From positions 1 through 38,358 of the forward strand of contig JANWJP010000187.1 of the NCBI GenBank assembly GCA_025451895.1: a stretch of DNA of 38,358 nt, given 5' to 3'. Source of the stretch: Robertmurraya sp. (lineage in GTDB: Bacteria > Bacillota > Bacilli > Bacillales > Cytobacillaceae). Below the pieces are notes generated by a model, which was given only the letters and a program-made list of their open reading frames with translations, had not been told where the DNA came from and made no database searches. The position numbers and the translations under genes are program-made. This document shows, one piece after another, positions 1 to 8,520 of this stretch (position 1 is its first letter; each line of letters opens with the position of its first letter).

Positions 1-106
1 CATGTATTAAAAAATGTAAAAATTTTTTTCATCAGAAAAACCGCTATTCTTAAAGTAATGTCAAACAAACCCGTCATTTTTTGAATGTCCCCGCCAAGAT
101 AACGGT

Positions 107-134
107 GCATATTTTTCCTTTTCAAGGAGATACT
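107..134 (+). promoter_or_regulatory. candidate sigma-F-type promoter of sigG
   Basis: A GCATA box at 107-111 and GGAGATACT at 126-134, separated by 14 bases, resemble the sigma-F consensus (GYWTA, about 15 bases, GGNRANANT). The predicted start of transcription is near 140, just before the sigG ribosome binding site. In B. subtilis sigG is switched on by sigma-F in the forespore, so context agrees. The spacer is one base shorter than ideal. Prediction from sequence only. Confidence 0.5.
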
Positions 135-150
135 GTTGGTTGTACAGCAA

Positions 151-165
151 CTCCTGTGAGGAGGG
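151..165 (+). promoter_or_regulatory. hairpin masking the sigG Shine-Dalgarno site
   Basis: CTCCT at 151-155 is complementary to AGGAG at 159-163, with a three-base GTG loop. The right arm is the Shine-Dalgarno sequence AGGAGGG (159-165) that serves the TTG start at 173. If it folds in the mRNA it would limit ribosome access and lower SigG synthesis. Pairing is seen directly; the regulatory effect is inferred. Confidence 0.5.
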
Positions 166-172
166 AAAAGAA

Positions 173-952
173 TTGACTCGAAACAAGGTAGAAATCTGCG
201 GTGTTGATACTTCGAAGCTTCCTGTTTTAAAGAATGAAGAAATGAGGGAGCTGTTTAAGAAAATGCATAACGGGGACAGCACTGCACGGGAAAAACTTGT
301 CAACGGAAATTTACGGCTTGTGTTGAGTGTGATTCAACGTTTTAACAACCGTGGAGAGTTCGTAGATGATCTCTTCCAGGTTGGATGCATCGGTTTGATG
401 AAGTCCATTGACAACTTTGATTTAAGTCAAAATGTCAAATTTTCTACTTATGCTGTTCCGATGATTATCGGAGAAATCCGGCGTTATTTGCGGGATAATA
501 ACCCCATCCGGGTCTCCCGTTCGCTGCGGGATATTGCTTATAAAGCTTTGCAGGTAAGGGAGAAGCTGATGAGCGAAACCTCAAGAGAACCGACTCCTGC
601 CGAGATTGCGAAAGAATTGGATGTAACCCACGAGGAGGTCGTATTTGCTCTTGATGCCATTCAGGATCCCGTCTCACTGTTTGAACCTATATACAATGAC
701 GGCGGAGACCCGATTTATGTTATGGATCAATTAAGCGATGAAAAAAATAAGGATGTTCAATGGATTGAAGAAATTGCTTTAAAAGAAGGTATGAGAAGAC
801 TTAATGATAGAGAAAAATTAATCTTAAGAAAGAGGTTTTTTCAAGGAAAAACGCAAATGGAAGTAGCGGAGGAGATTGGAATTTCCCAAGCCCAGGTCTC
901 CCGTCTGGAAAAAGCTGCTATTAAACAAATGACTAAAAATATACAAAGCTAG
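173..952 (+). CDS. sigG: RNA polymerase sporulation sigma factor SigG
   Basis: This is the late forespore sigma factor, which directs RNA polymerase to genes for spore DNA protection and germination. The 259-residue product has the sigma-70 core: region 2 with GCIGLMKSIDNFDL and IIGEIRRYLRDNNPIRVSRS at roughly residues 75-120, and region 4 with the helix-turn-helix MEVAEEIGISQAQVSRLEKA near the C-terminus. The N-terminal sequence TRNKVEICGVDTSKLPVL is typical of SigG. The TTG at 173 is chosen because AGGAGGG lies 7 bases upstream and it aligns with the known SigG N-terminus; an upstream in-frame TTG at 140 has no such site. sigE is expected just left of the window. Expression is probably restrained by the sigma-F-type promoter and the hairpin over its ribosome binding site. 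Confidence 0.97.
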   Translation: MTRNKVEICGVDTSKLPVLKNEEMRELFKKMHNGDSTAREKLVNGNLRLVLSVIQRFNNRGEFVDDLFQVGCIGLMKSIDNFDLSQNVKFSTYAVPMIIGEIRRYLRDNNPIRVSRSLRDIAYKALQVREKLMSETSREPTPAEIAKELDVTHEEVVFALDAIQDPVSLFEPIYNDGGDPIYVMDQLSDEKNKDVQWIEEIALKEGMRRLNDREKLILRKRFFQGKTQMEVAEEIGISQAQVSRLEKAAIKQMTKNIQS

Positions 953-981
953 CTGCCATGATGGCAGCTTTATTATTTTTT
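951..981 (+). terminator. Rho-independent terminator after sigG
   Basis: A perfect 8-base-pair stem AGCTGCCA (951-958) / TGGCAGCT (962-969) with a TGA loop is followed by a T-rich run ending near 981. It begins inside the sigG stop codon and isolates sigG from the ylm cluster. Confidence 0.85.
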
Positions 982-1134
982 GCAGAATGAAATGGTTGCA
1001 CCGGAGCCTGATATTGCAACTGGGCTGTTTCCGGCTTTTGTTCCGGGCAGATGCACAATTCATTTAAGGTTTTTGGTGTTTTCTTTTTAAGACGGACATA
1101 TGTATATAGAAAGAGATCTGTGGGGGGATTATCA

Positions 1135-1392
1135 TTGAGGATATCAGAGTTTCAGTCAAAGGATGTAGTTAATATTTCTGACGGAAAACGGCTCGGATAT
1201 ATCGGTGATTTAGATATTAATTTAAATACAGGAAAAATTGAGTCCATTATTATCGGACCTTCAGGCAGGGTATTATCCTTTTTTAACAGAAACGACGAAA
1301 TTGTGATTTCCTGGACCAATATTTTGAAGATTGGCAGGGACGTTATTCTGGTCCGGATTAAAGATCAAAACTCATTACAGCACGCAGAATGA
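1135..1392 (+). CDS. ylmC: YlmC/YmxH family PRC-barrel protein
   Basis: This small protein (85 residues) belongs to the YlmC/YmxH family, a single PRC-barrel domain found in spore formers; its biochemical role is not established. It starts LRISEFQSKDVVNISDGKRL and carries the family pattern of GYIGDLDIN and an IIIGPSGRVLSFF strand-turn-strand. The TTG at 1135 is preferred because it follows a GGGGGG ribosome binding site at 1122-1127 and matches the family's N-terminus; longer versions add a sequence unlike the family. It sits between sigG and ylmD as in B. subtilis. The preceding bases (982-1134) hold a weak inverted repeat (1001-1008 with 1023-1034) and no convincing promoter. Confidence 0.85.
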   Translation: MRISEFQSKDVVNISDGKRLGYIGDLDINLNTGKIESIIIGPSGRVLSFFNRNDEIVISWTNILKIGRDVILVRIKDQNSLQHAE

Positions 1393-1455
1393 ATAATTTA
1401 TAAACACAACAAGGATAAGTATGTTAAACTAAAGAAAAACAAAGAGGTTGCAATA

Positions 1456-2274
1456 ATGGAGCCTTTTATTTTGGAAAATGAGAGTATCTTATTTATTGAA
1501 GGTTGGATGAAAAAAAATCATCGTTTAACAGCAGGATTTACCACAAAAATTGGGGGGCGCAGCGAAGGCCCGTTTACCGGTTTTAATCTTGCATTTCATG
1601 TTCAGGACAATCCCATGTCTGTCCGCCTTAATCGGAAGGAATTGGGAGAGAAGATCGGGTTTCCGGTCCGTTATTGGGTTGGAGCCGAGCAAATCCATAA
1701 GGCTGTGATAAGAAAGGTTTCCAGGAAGGACAGAGGCAGGGGAGCCCTGGATTATGAGGATTCTTTTAAGGGTACCGACGGATTTTTCACTGCGGATAAA
1801 GGAGTTCTGTTGACCCTGTGTTATGCTGATTGTGTCCCGTTACTCTTTTATGCTCCCCGGCAAGAGGCAATCGGAGCAGCTCATGCCGGTTGGAGGGGAT
1901 CTGTACAAGGTATAGCAGCCGAAATGATCAAGGTTTTTGAAGAAGAAAATATTCCTCCCCGGGACATTTTGGTTGTCGTCGGCCCTTCTATTTGCGAAAA
2001 TTGTTATATTGTAGATAACCAAGTTATCGAACTTGTCAAATCCGGACTGGCAGAAGGAGAAAAAAAGACATATAATTTTATTTATGGAAATCAATACAAA
2101 TTAAATTTACAGGAGTTGAATAAGCAAATTCTTCTGCAGTCGAAAGTTCCGGAAAAAAACATCCGGGTGACGAAGTATTGTACGTCCTGTCATCGTGATT
2201 TGTTTTTTTCACACCGGAGAGATCAAGGGAAAACAGGGCGTATGATGAGTTTTATCGGCTTGAAGGAGGATTAG
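1456..2274 (+). CDS. ylmD: YlmD, multicopper-oxidase-like purine nucleoside phosphorylase (YfiH/PgeF family)
   Basis: The 272-residue product belongs to the YfiH/YlmD/FAMIN family. Members bind a metal ion through His and Cys ligands and have reported purine nucleoside phosphorylase and adenosine deaminase activities; older annotations call them laccases. Visible motifs are GGRSEGPFTGFN near the N-terminus, CYADCVPLLFY and AAHAGWRGSV in the middle, and CTSCHRDLFFSHRR near the C-terminus. The usual PCCYEV segment reads ENCYIV here. ATG 1456 follows an AAAGAGG site. ylmE begins nine bases after the stop, so the two are probably cotranscribed. The physiological role in Bacillus is uncertain. Confidence 0.88.
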   Translation: MEPFILENESILFIEGWMKKNHRLTAGFTTKIGGRSEGPFTGFNLAFHVQDNPMSVRLNRKELGEKIGFPVRYWVGAEQIHKAVIRKVSRKDRGRGALDYEDSFKGTDGFFTADKGVLLTLCYADCVPLLFYAPRQEAIGAAHAGWRGSVQGIAAEMIKVFEEENIPPRDILVVVGPSICENCYIVDNQVIELVKSGLAEGEKKTYNFIYGNQYKLNLQELNKQILLQSKVPEKNIRVTKYCTSCHRDLFFSHRRDQGKTGRMMSFIGLKED

Positions 2275-2283
2275 TGAGTATAA

Positions 2284-2955
2284 ATGAAGGTTGTTGACAA
2301 ACTGGCTTTGGTTTTGGAAGAAATTGATAAAGCATGTAAAAAATCAGGAAGAAGTCGGGAAGACATAAAAATTATTGCCGTTACGAAATATGTTTCTATT
2401 GAAAGGGCAAAAGAGGCTTTGGAAGCCGGTATTACACACTTTGGCGAAAATTATGACAAGGGGCTTCTTGAAAAATGGGAAGCGTTGGGGGACAAGCCTG
2501 TATGGCATTTTATCGGAACACTGCAATCGAGGAAGGTAAAAAAAATTATTGACAAGGTTGATTACGTGCATTCATTGGACAGACTTTCCCTTGCCAAAGA
2601 AATAGACAAACGCGCCGGAAAACCGGTTAATTGTTTTGTTCAGGTAAAAACATCCGCTGAAGACAGCAAGCACGGGATTCAGCCGGATGAAGTGATTCCA
2701 TTTATTAAAGAATTGGCCCGGTTTCCAAATGTTCATGTCGTCGGTCTTATGACAATGGCACCGTTTACGGATGATGAGAGTGTCTTGCGGAACTCTTTCA
2801 GAACGGTAAAAAATCTGCAGCGGCAAATTCAGGATTTAGCCTTGGACTATGCACCTTGTACCGAGCTCTCCATGGGAATGTCCAATGACTTTTCTATCGC
2901 TGTTGAGGAAGGAGCCACTTTTGTCAGAATAGGGTCGGCATTAGTGGGGGAATAG
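2284..2955 (+). CDS. ylmE: YggS/YlmE family pyridoxal-phosphate homeostasis protein
   Basis: This 223-residue protein is a YggS/PROSC family member, a single-domain alanine-racemase-like barrel that binds pyridoxal 5'-phosphate without known catalysis and helps balance PLP and amino-acid pools. The PLP lysine is in IAVTKYVS (about residue 36), and [20 protein letters not shown] and [11 protein letters not shown] are family signatures. ATG 2284 is the only reasonable start because an in-frame TAA lies directly upstream. The nearest strong Shine-Dalgarno, AAGGAGG at 2263-2269 inside ylmD, is 14 bases away, a long spacing that hints at coupling to ylmD translation. Confidence 0.93.
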   Translation: MKVVDKLALVLEEIDKACKKSGRSREDIKIIAVTKYVSIERAKEALEAGITHFGENYDKGLLEKWEALGDKPVWHFIGTLQSRKVKKIIDKVDYVHSLDRLSLAKEIDKRAGKPVNCFVQVKTSAEDSKHGIQPDEVIPFIKELARFPNVHVVGLMTMAPFTDDESVLRNSFRTVKNLQRQIQDLALDYAPCTELSMGMSNDFSIAVEEGATFVRIGSALVGE

Positions 2956-2993
2956 GAAAAATACATTCACATTCAATGGGTGAGGTGGTTCAA

Positions 2994-3440
2994 ATGAGCT
3001 TAAAGACCAAAATCAAAACATTTTTTTTCTTAGACGATGAATACGAAGAACAGTTGGAAGAGGAATATGAAGAAGAAAGAAGAACGCCTGCCGTGCAGTC
3101 GCAGAAAGCCCAGGGCAGCCACAAACAAAATGTAGTTCATTTGCAGTCAGTACAAAGTTCCGCAAAAGTTATTTTGGTCGAACCAAGGCTTTATGCAGAG
3201 GCTCAGGAAATTGCAGATCATTTAAAGAACCGCCGTGCGGTTGTTGTAAATTTGCAGCGGATTGAACATGATGCGGCTAAGCGCATTGTCGACTTTTTAA
3301 GCGGAACGGTGTATGCTATCGGAGGAGATATTCAAAAAATAGGGGTGAATATTTTTCTGTGTACACCGGATAATGTCGAGGTATCCGGCAATATCTCGGA
3401 CATGATAGAAGAGTCAGATTTTGAGAGTACGAGGTGGTAA
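2994..3440 (+). CDS. sepF: cell division protein SepF
   Basis: SepF is a membrane anchor and organiser of FtsZ during septum formation in Gram-positive bacteria. The 148-residue product has an N-terminal amphipathic helix ([14 protein letters not shown]) for membrane binding, an acidic, glutamine-rich linker to about residue 50, and a C-terminal SepF domain with [19 protein letters not shown], the [10 protein letters not shown] strand and [14 protein letters not shown]. The start at 2994 is chosen because GAGGTGG at 2982-2988 sits five bases upstream and the protein then begins like other SepFs; the upstream ATG at 2976 lacks a site. It lies in the ylm division cluster between ylmE and ylmG. 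Confidence 0.95.
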   Translation: MSLKTKIKTFFFLDDEYEEQLEEEYEEERRTPAVQSQKAQGSHKQNVVHLQSVQSSAKVILVEPRLYAEAQEIADHLKNRRAVVVNLQRIEHDAAKRIVDFLSGTVYAIGGDIQKIGVNIFLCTPDNVEVSGNISDMIEESDFESTRW

Positions 3441-3446
3441 GACTAA

Positions 3447-3707
3447 ATGGATTTTATTTTTTTCACATTGATTAGACTTATTGAAATATATTCCTGGGTT
3501 TTGATCATCTATATTATTCTTTCCTGGTTCCCAAACGCCCGGAGTTCTTCTTTCGGTGAAGCACTGGGAAGGATTTGCGAACCATATTTGGAACCTTTCC
3601 GAAGAATTATACCGCCTATAGGAATGATTGATATTTCGCCTCTTGTGGCTTTCTTTGTCCTTCATCTTGCCTCCAGGGGTCTATTTGCTTTAGTAAGTTG
3701 GTTTTAA
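3447..3707 (+). CDS. ylmG: YggT family membrane protein YlmG
   Basis: This 86-residue integral membrane protein of the YggT/YlmG family has two hydrophobic segments, about residues 5-25 and 65-84, around a loop containing SWFPNARSS and [16 protein letters not shown], the family signature. Its function is not defined; relatives affect division and nucleoid or thylakoid organisation. The ATG is six bases after the sepF stop, with GAGGTGG upstream, so it is cotranscribed with sepF. A terminator-like hairpin follows. Confidence 0.9.
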   Translation: MDFIFFTLIRLIEIYSWVLIIYIILSWFPNARSSSFGEALGRICEPYLEPFRRIIPPIGMIDISPLVAFFVLHLASRGLFALVSWF

Positions 3708-3718
3708 CGGAATTGAAT

Positions 3719-3746
3719 AAAGGGGGACTGTACGGGTCCCTTTTTT
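3719..3746 (+). terminator. probable Rho-independent terminator after ylmG
   Basis: GGGAC (3724-3728) pairs with GTCCC (3736-3740) around a seven-base loop, and the flanking A-run and T-run (3741-3746) extend the stem. It lies between ylmG and ylmH and may only partly stop transcription, since no promoter is obvious before ylmH. Confidence 0.6.
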
Positions 3747-3773
3747 AAGTCATTGATTGTTTTAGGTGAAAAT

Positions 3774-4547
3774 ATGAGTATTTATCAACATTTTCGTCCC
3801 GAGGAACGGGAATTCGTGACTAAGGTTCAGGAGTGGCGGGATGACGCAGAAAATATGTACAGCCCCAAATTAACGGATTTTCTTGATCCAAGGGAACAGA
3901 AAATTGTTCAATCCATTATTGGCCGCCGCACATCCGTAAATGCAGAGTTCTTCGGCGGGACGGAAAACTGTGAACGTGCCAGAGCATTGATTTATCCTGA
4001 TTATTTCAATCCGGTCCATGATGATTTTCAAATTTCCTTATGGGAAATTGAATATCCCCGTAAATTTATCACATTGGAGCACCGGCAGGTATTAGGCAGT
4101 TTGATGTCGATTGGATTAAGAAGGGAAAAGTTTGGAGATATATTGCTTGAGGGCGGACGGGTGCAGTTTTTTGCCGCGAAAGAGGTCAGCGCCTATATTA
4201 ATCAGACGCTCGCTGCCATTGGACGGACGTCCATTTCGTTAAAGGAATTGCCGTTAACGGATGCTATCCAAGTTAAGGAAAACTGGCTGGAACTGCAAAC
4301 AACCGTTTCGTCACTCAGATTGGATGCCATTTTGGCGGCTGTTTATAATATGTCCCGTCAAAAAGTACAGAATATAATTAAACACGGTGTTGTAAAAGTA
4401 AATTGGAAAATCGTTGAAAATCCCGCTTTTGAATGCGGAGAGGGCGATATTTTGTCTGTGCGGGGACATGGACGCGCCAAAGTAATTGCCCTTGAAGGAA
4501 AGACGAAGAAAGATAAGTGGCGAATCATTGCAGGAAAACAGCAATGA
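3774..4547 (+). CDS. ylmH: S4-domain RNA-binding protein YlmH (ribosome quality control)
   Basis: The 257-residue product matches YlmH in length and sequence. It has an N-terminal YlmH-specific domain (IYQHFRPEERE, PKLTDFLDPREQKIVQ) and a C-terminal S4 RNA-binding domain from about residue 183, with RLDAILAAVYNMSR, GVVKVNWK and GEGDILSVRGHGR. In B. subtilis YlmH binds stalled 50S-peptidyl-tRNA complexes and can act like RqcP in RqcH-driven alanine tailing. ATG 3774 follows AGGTGA at 3764-3769 and aligns with known YlmH; the in-frame TTG at 3753 is rejected. Its partner rqcH is also in this window, at 22334-24034. Confidence 0.93.
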   Translation: MSIYQHFRPEEREFVTKVQEWRDDAENMYSPKLTDFLDPREQKIVQSIIGRRTSVNAEFFGGTENCERARALIYPDYFNPVHDDFQISLWEIEYPRKFITLEHRQVLGSLMSIGLRREKFGDILLEGGRVQFFAAKEVSAYINQTLAAIGRTSISLKELPLTDAIQVKENWLELQTTVSSLRLDAILAAVYNMSRQKVQNIIKHGVVKVNWKIVENPAFECGEGDILSVRGHGRAKVIALEGKTKKDKWRIIAGKQQ

Positions 4548-4615
4548 ACAATTTTGTACTGATAAAAAAATATTTTTGTCCCATTTGCAGGAAATAGCAT
4601 GTCAATGTCGAATAT

Positions 4616-4643
4616 TTGCATAAGACTTTAGGTGAACTATATT
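4616..4643 (+). promoter_or_regulatory. candidate sigma-A promoter of divIVA
   Basis: TTGCAT (4616-4621) and TATATT (4638-4643) are separated by 16 bases and end 17 bases before the divIVA start codon. Match to the sigma-A consensus is moderate; a short leader would include the GGAGGTG site at 4647-4653. Confidence 0.4.
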
Positions 4644-4660
4644 AACGGAGGTGCCCGTCC

Positions 4661-5176
4661 ATGCCATTAACACCTTTAGATATACATAATAAAGAATTTA
4701 CTAAAGGATTTCGAGGTTATGATGAAGACGAGGTAAACGAATTTCTTGATCAGGTCATTAAAGACTATGAAATGATTCTGAGGGAAAAAAGAGAACTGGA
4801 AGAAAAGGTTAATGAATTAAATGCCCGTCTCGCTCATTTTAGCAATATTGAGGAGACTTTAAATAAGTCGATTGTCGTTGCTCAGGAAGCTGCCGAAGAA
4901 GTAAAACGCAACGCACAAAAAGAAGCAAAATTAATTATTAAAGAAGCGGAGAAAAATGCCGATCGCATTATTAATGAATCTTTGGCGAAAGCACGTAAAA
5001 TTGCGCTGGAGATTGAGGATTTGAAAAGACAGTCCAAAGTGTTCCGTACAAGGTTTAAAATGCTTATCGAAGCCCAGCTTGATATGTTGAACAATGATGA
5101 TTGGGATCATCTGCTTGAGTATGAGGTCGATGCATCGGAATTGGAAGCTGTCAAAGAAGAAGACACGCTCGCTTGA
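4661..5176 (+). CDS. divIVA: cell-pole and septum protein DivIVA
   Basis: DivIVA is a coiled-coil scaffold that binds negatively curved membrane at poles and septa and recruits the Min system, RacA and other partners. The 171-residue product begins PLTPLDIHNKEFTKGFRGYD, the membrane-inserting, lipid-binding N-domain with the conserved Phe and Arg in GFRGYD, followed by a long charged coiled coil from about residue 30 to 135 and an acidic tail. GGAGGTG at 4647-4653 gives good spacing to ATG 4661. The stop codon lies inside the -35 box of the ileS promoter. Confidence 0.96.
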   Translation: MPLTPLDIHNKEFTKGFRGYDEDEVNEFLDQVIKDYEMILREKRELEEKVNELNARLAHFSNIEETLNKSIVVAQEAAEEVKRNAQKEAKLIIKEAEKNADRIINESLAKARKIALEIEDLKRQSKVFRTRFKMLIEAQLDMLNNDDWDHLLEYEVDASELEAVKEEDTLA

Positions 5177-5201
5177 CGAATCGAAATCAAAAACATATAA
5201 T
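5173..5201 (+). promoter_or_regulatory. sigma-A promoter of the ileS T-box leader
   Basis: TTGACG (5173-5178), a 17-base spacer and a perfect TATAAT (5196-5201) make a strong sigma-A promoter. The divIVA stop codon TGA (5174-5176) is part of the -35 box. Transcription should begin near 5208, at the start of the T-box. Confidence 0.85.
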
Positions 5202-5207
5202 ACGTAA

Positions 5208-5510
5208 AAAAGCATAATTCATGCAATGACAGGGACAGTACGTTCTTCAACGGTCTATTCCAGCGAGCCGGTGATGGTGAAAGTCCGGCATAGACGGGAG
5301 AATGGAAGATCACCCTGGAGCACCGGGGACGAACATCTTTTGCGGATGCATATCGGACATATTACATGTCCGGGTCCGTTTATGGTCAGTAGCCTCCGGC
5401 GGATCATTCACGTTACGAATTTCAAGCGGACAGCTTTTTGGCTGTTCATAAGGGTGGTACCGCGGGAATAAAAACCTTCTCGTCCCTTTTTGGGATGAGA
5501 AGGTTTTTTT
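5208..5510 (+). promoter_or_regulatory. isoleucine T-box riboswitch leader of ileS
   Basis: This untranslated leader senses uncharged tRNA-Ile and switches between a terminator and an antiterminator. The specifier codon is ATC at 5309-5311, in GAAGATCACC, which codes for isoleucine. The long Stem I runs from about 5230 to 5330, with CCGGTG (5268-5273) pairing CACCGG (5321-5326). Stem III is ACAGC...GCTGT near 5430-5445. The T-box core AAGGGTGGTACCGCGG spans 5450-5465, and its TGGT bulge (5455-5458) can pair with the tRNA 3' end, T matching an A discriminator base. The terminator follows at 5475-5510. An 81-codon open frame inside is a chance product. Confidence 0.95.
5475..5510 (+). terminator. 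T-box regulated terminator
   Basis: CCTTCTCGTCCC (5475-5486) pairs with GGGATGAGAAGG (5492-5503) with one G-T pair, followed by seven T. This is the off state of the ileS leader, disrupted when uncharged tRNA-Ile stabilises the antiterminator. Confidence 0.95.
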
Positions 5511-5560
5511 GATTTATACATTATTTGCTATATAAGGGTTTACAGGAGGATTAAAAAAGA

Positions 5561-8332
5561 ATGGATTACAAAAATACACTGCTGATGATGAAGACAGAAT
5601 TCCCTATGAGGGGAAATCTTCCAAAACGGGAACCGGAAATTCAAAAAAAATGGGAAGAAATGGACATTTATCGTGCTGTTCAGGAAAGGACGAAAGGCAG
5701 ACCTTTATTTGTTCTTCACGACGGACCTCCGTATGCGAACGGCGACATTCATATCGGGCATGCTTTAAATAAGATTCTCAAGGATTTTATTGTCCGGCAT
5801 AAGTCAATGAGCGGCTATCATGCACCTTATGTTCCCGGCTGGGATACTCACGGCCTTCCGATTGAGCACGCTTTGACAAAAAAAGGCATCAACAGAAAGA
5901 AGATGTCAGTTTCTGAGTTTAGAAAACTTTGTGAAGAATATGCTTACGAACAAATTGACAATCAGCGGGAACAGTTTAAACGGCTCGGCGTCCGCGGCGA
6001 CTGGAAAAATCCTTATATTACCTTGAAGCCGCACTACGAGGCCCAGCAAATCAAGGTATTCGGGGAAATGGCGAAAAAGGGTTATATTTATAAAGGATTA
6101 AAGCCCGTTTATTGGTCTCCTTCCAGTGAAAGCGCCCTGGCCGAAGCGGAAGTTGAGTATAAAGATAAACGTTCTCCGTCCATCTATGTTACCTTTAAGG
6201 TTAAAGACGGAAAAGGCATCCTGGATGAAGACACAAGTTTTATTATTTGGACAACGACTCCATGGACAATTCCGTCCAACCTTGGAATTTCCGTTCATCC
6301 TGACTTAACGTATGTAGTTGTAAATGCGGACGGAAATAAATATGTTGTGGCTGAGGCTTTACTTGAAAACTGCCAAAATCTGTTCAGCTGGGAGAACCCG
6401 GAAGTGCTTAAAAAGATTCCGGGAAAGGATCTTGAATATGTTGTGGCAAAACATCCTTTTTATGATCGTGATTCTTTAGTTATGGTTGGAGAGCATGTTA
6501 CGACAGATGCAGGTACCGGTTGTGTCCATACGGCTCCGGGACACGGGGAAGACGACTTTTTAATCGGTCAGAAATATGGGTTGGGTGTTCTGAGCCCGGT
6601 TGACGATAAAGGGGTTATGACTGAAGAAGCGGAAGGCTTTGCCGGCATGTTCTATGATGATGCGAATAAGGCGGTTACTGAACGGCTTGACAGCGTCGGT
6701 GCTTTGCTAAAACTCGATTTCATCACTCACTCCTATCCGCATGACTGGAGAACGAAGCAGCCGATCATCTACAGGGCAACTTCCCAATGGTTTGCCTCTA
6801 TTAAGGATTTCCGGGAAGAACTTCTTGATGCGGTTAAAGAAACAAAATGGATCCCTTCATGGGGTGAAACAAGAATTTATAACATGATTAAAGACCGCGG
6901 CGACTGGTGTATTTCCCGCCAGCGTGTGTGGGGAGTTCCTATTCCGGTGTTTTACGGAGAAAACGGAAAGCCGATTATTACTGATGAAACGATTGAGCAT
7001 GTATCAAATCTGTTCCGTGAGCACGGTTCAAATATTTGGTTTGAAAAGGAAGCAAAAGACCTTCTTCCGGAAGGATTTACTCACGAATACAGTCCAAACG
7101 GTATTTTTACAAAAGAAACTGATATTATGGACGTTTGGTTTGACTCAGGTTCTTCCCATCAGGCAGTGCTTGTGGAACGTGAAGAACTTCAAAGACCGGC
7201 AGACCTCTATCTTGAAGGTTCTGACCAATATCGGGGCTGGTTTAACTCTTCATTGTCCACCAGTGTGGCAGTGACCGGCAAGGCGCCGTATAAAGGAGTG
7301 CTAAGCCACGGTTTTGTTTTGGACGGCCAGGGACGGAAAATGAGTAAATCTCTCGGCAATGTGGTTGTTCCTGCCAAGGTGATGAATCAATACGGAGCCG
7401 ATATTTTGAGGCTTTGGGTTGCATCTGTTGATTATCAGTCCGATGTAAGATTATCCGATGCCATTCTTAAACAAGTCGCGGAGGTCTACAGAAAAATCCG
7501 CAATACGTTCCGTTTCCTGCTTGGAAACCTGGCTGATTTTAACCCGGAAAAGGATCGTGTATCCTATGAAAATCTGCGTGAAGTCGACCGGTTTATGCTT
7601 GTTAAATTAAACAGAGTCATTAAAAAGGTTCTGGAAGCCTATGACAACTACGAGTATGCGACGATTTACCATACGATCAATAATTTCTGCACCCTTGATC
7701 TAAGCGCGTTTTATTTAGACTTTGCAAAAGATATTCTATATATTGAGGCGGCGGATCATCCGCACAGACGCGCCATTCAGACGGTTATGTATGAAACATT
7801 GGTTTCCCTGACAAAGCTGGTTGCTCCGATTCTTCCTCATACAGCTGATGAGGTATGGAGTCATATCCCGATGGTTAAAGAGCCGAGTGTGCAGCTGACA
7901 GACATGCCGGATTATGTTGAGTTGCCGGATGCTGATAAAATTATGGAAAAGTGGACTGCGTTTATGAGGCTCCGGGACGATGTTCTTAAAGCTTTGGAAG
8001 AAGCACGGAATGAAAAGCTGATTGGAAAATCATTGTCTGCCAAAGTTACTTTATATGTGACAGAGAAATCAAGAAAACTTTTGGATTCCATTTCAGAAGA
8101 TTTAAAGCAACTTTTTATTGTTTCCGGTTTTGAAGTTGCCGGGGTTTATGATCAGGCACCGGAGGAAGCATTAAAATTAGAAACAGCGGCTATTATTGTC
8201 GCACCTGCTCCCGGCGAAACATGTGAGCGTTGTTGGGTAGTCTCCACAGAAACGGGAACCGACGAAGAACATCCGACTTTATGCCCGCGCTGCGCACAGG
8301 TTGTCAAAGAGCATTATAGTCATGTGGAATAA
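5561..8332 (+). CDS. ileS: isoleucyl-tRNA synthetase
   Basis: IleS charges tRNA-Ile with isoleucine using ATP and edits mischarged valine. The 923-residue protein has the class I HIGH motif at 64-67 (within [12 protein letters not shown]), the editing domain at about 180-400 with [13 protein letters not shown] and [12 protein letters not shown], and KMSKS at 593-597. An anticodon-binding domain follows. The C-terminus carries a four-cysteine zinc site, CERC then CPRC, after about residue 885. The form with KMSKS and C-terminal zinc cysteines is the usual bacterial type. AGGAGG lies upstream of ATG 5561. It is controlled by the T-box and closed by a terminator at 8342-8375. Confidence 0.98.
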   Translation: MDYKNTLLMMKTEFPMRGNLPKREPEIQKKWEEMDIYRAVQERTKGRPLFVLHDGPPYANGDIHIGHALNKILKDFIVRHKSMSGYHAPYVPGWDTHGLPIEHALTKKGINRKKMSVSEFRKLCEEYAYEQIDNQREQFKRLGVRGDWKNPYITLKPHYEAQQIKVFGEMAKKGYIYKGLKPVYWSPSSESALAEAEVEYKDKRSPSIYVTFKVKDGKGILDEDTSFIIWTTTPWTIPSNLGISVHPDLTYVVVNADGNKYVVAEALLENCQNLFSWENPEVLKKIPGKDLEYVVAKHPFYDRDSLVMVGEHVTTDAGTGCVHTAPGHGEDDFLIGQKYGLGVLSPVDDKGVMTEEAEGFAGMFYDDANKAVTERLDSVGALLKLDFITHSYPHDWRTKQPIIYRATSQWFASIKDFREELLDAVKETKWIPSWGETRIYNMIKDRGDWCISRQRVWGVPIPVFYGENGKPIITDETIEHVSNLFREHGSNIWFEKEAKDLLPEGFTHEYSPNGIFTKETDIMDVWFDSGSSHQAVLVEREELQRPADLYLEGSDQYRGWFNSSLSTSVAVTGKAPYKGVLSHGFVLDGQGRKMSKSLGNVVVPAKVMNQYGADILRLWVASVDYQSDVRLSDAILKQVAEVYRKIRNTFRFLLGNLADFNPEKDRVSYENLREVDRFMLVKLNRVIKKVLEAYDNYEYATIYHTINNFCTLDLSAFYLDFAKDILYIEAADHPHRRAIQTVMYETLVSLTKLVAPILPHTADEVWSHIPMVKEPSVQLTDMPDYVELPDADKIMEKWTAFMRLRDDVLKALEEARNEKLIGKSLSAKVTLYVTEKSRKLLDSISEDLKQLFIVSGFEVAGVYDQAPEEALKLETAAIIVAPAPGETCERCWVVSTETGTDEEHPTLCPRCAQVVKEHYSHVE

Positions 8333-8341
8333 ATTGTTTAG

Positions 8342-8375
8342 AAAAAGGGCTGTCCGGGTACCGCAGCCCTTTTTT
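8342..8375 (+). terminator. Rho-independent terminator after ileS
   Basis: AAAAAGGGCTG (8342-8352) pairs with CAGCCCTTTTTT (8364-8375) around an 11-base loop, just after the ileS stop. The following bases 8376-8510 show a TAATAT at 8491-8496 but no good -35 partner. Confidence 0.9.
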
Positions 8376-8520
8376 GCCGTCTGGAAAGTGAACCAATGAA
8401 CAGAAATCAGTTTAATAAAAACTTCCTCTCCGGTAAAATGTTGTGTTTACTGTTAAAACTTTAGCCGGGTCTGCGGTCTTTGTGCGGAGATAATATAGGA
8501 AACAGAGCAAACGGAGGCGG

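Noticed and set aside
1-32. AT-rich near-palindrome at the window edge
   Set aside because: It is only A and T runs with no stable stem; no evidence for a terminator or origin.
61-303. 80-codon minus-strand frame overlapping the start of sigG
   Set aside because: A shadow of the coding strand of sigG with no independent support.
1001-1034. Inverted repeat CCGGAGCC / GGCTGTTTCCGG between sigG and ylmC
   Set aside because: Interrupted stem with a 14-base loop and only a short T-run; a better sigG terminator lies just upstream.
1422-1430. TGTTAAACT as an extended -10 for ylmD
   Set aside because: No -35 hexamer at the right distance.
5226-5471. An 81-codon frame inside the ileS leader
   Set aside because: It coincides with T-box structural elements and ends in the T-box core; conserved RNA explains the sequence.
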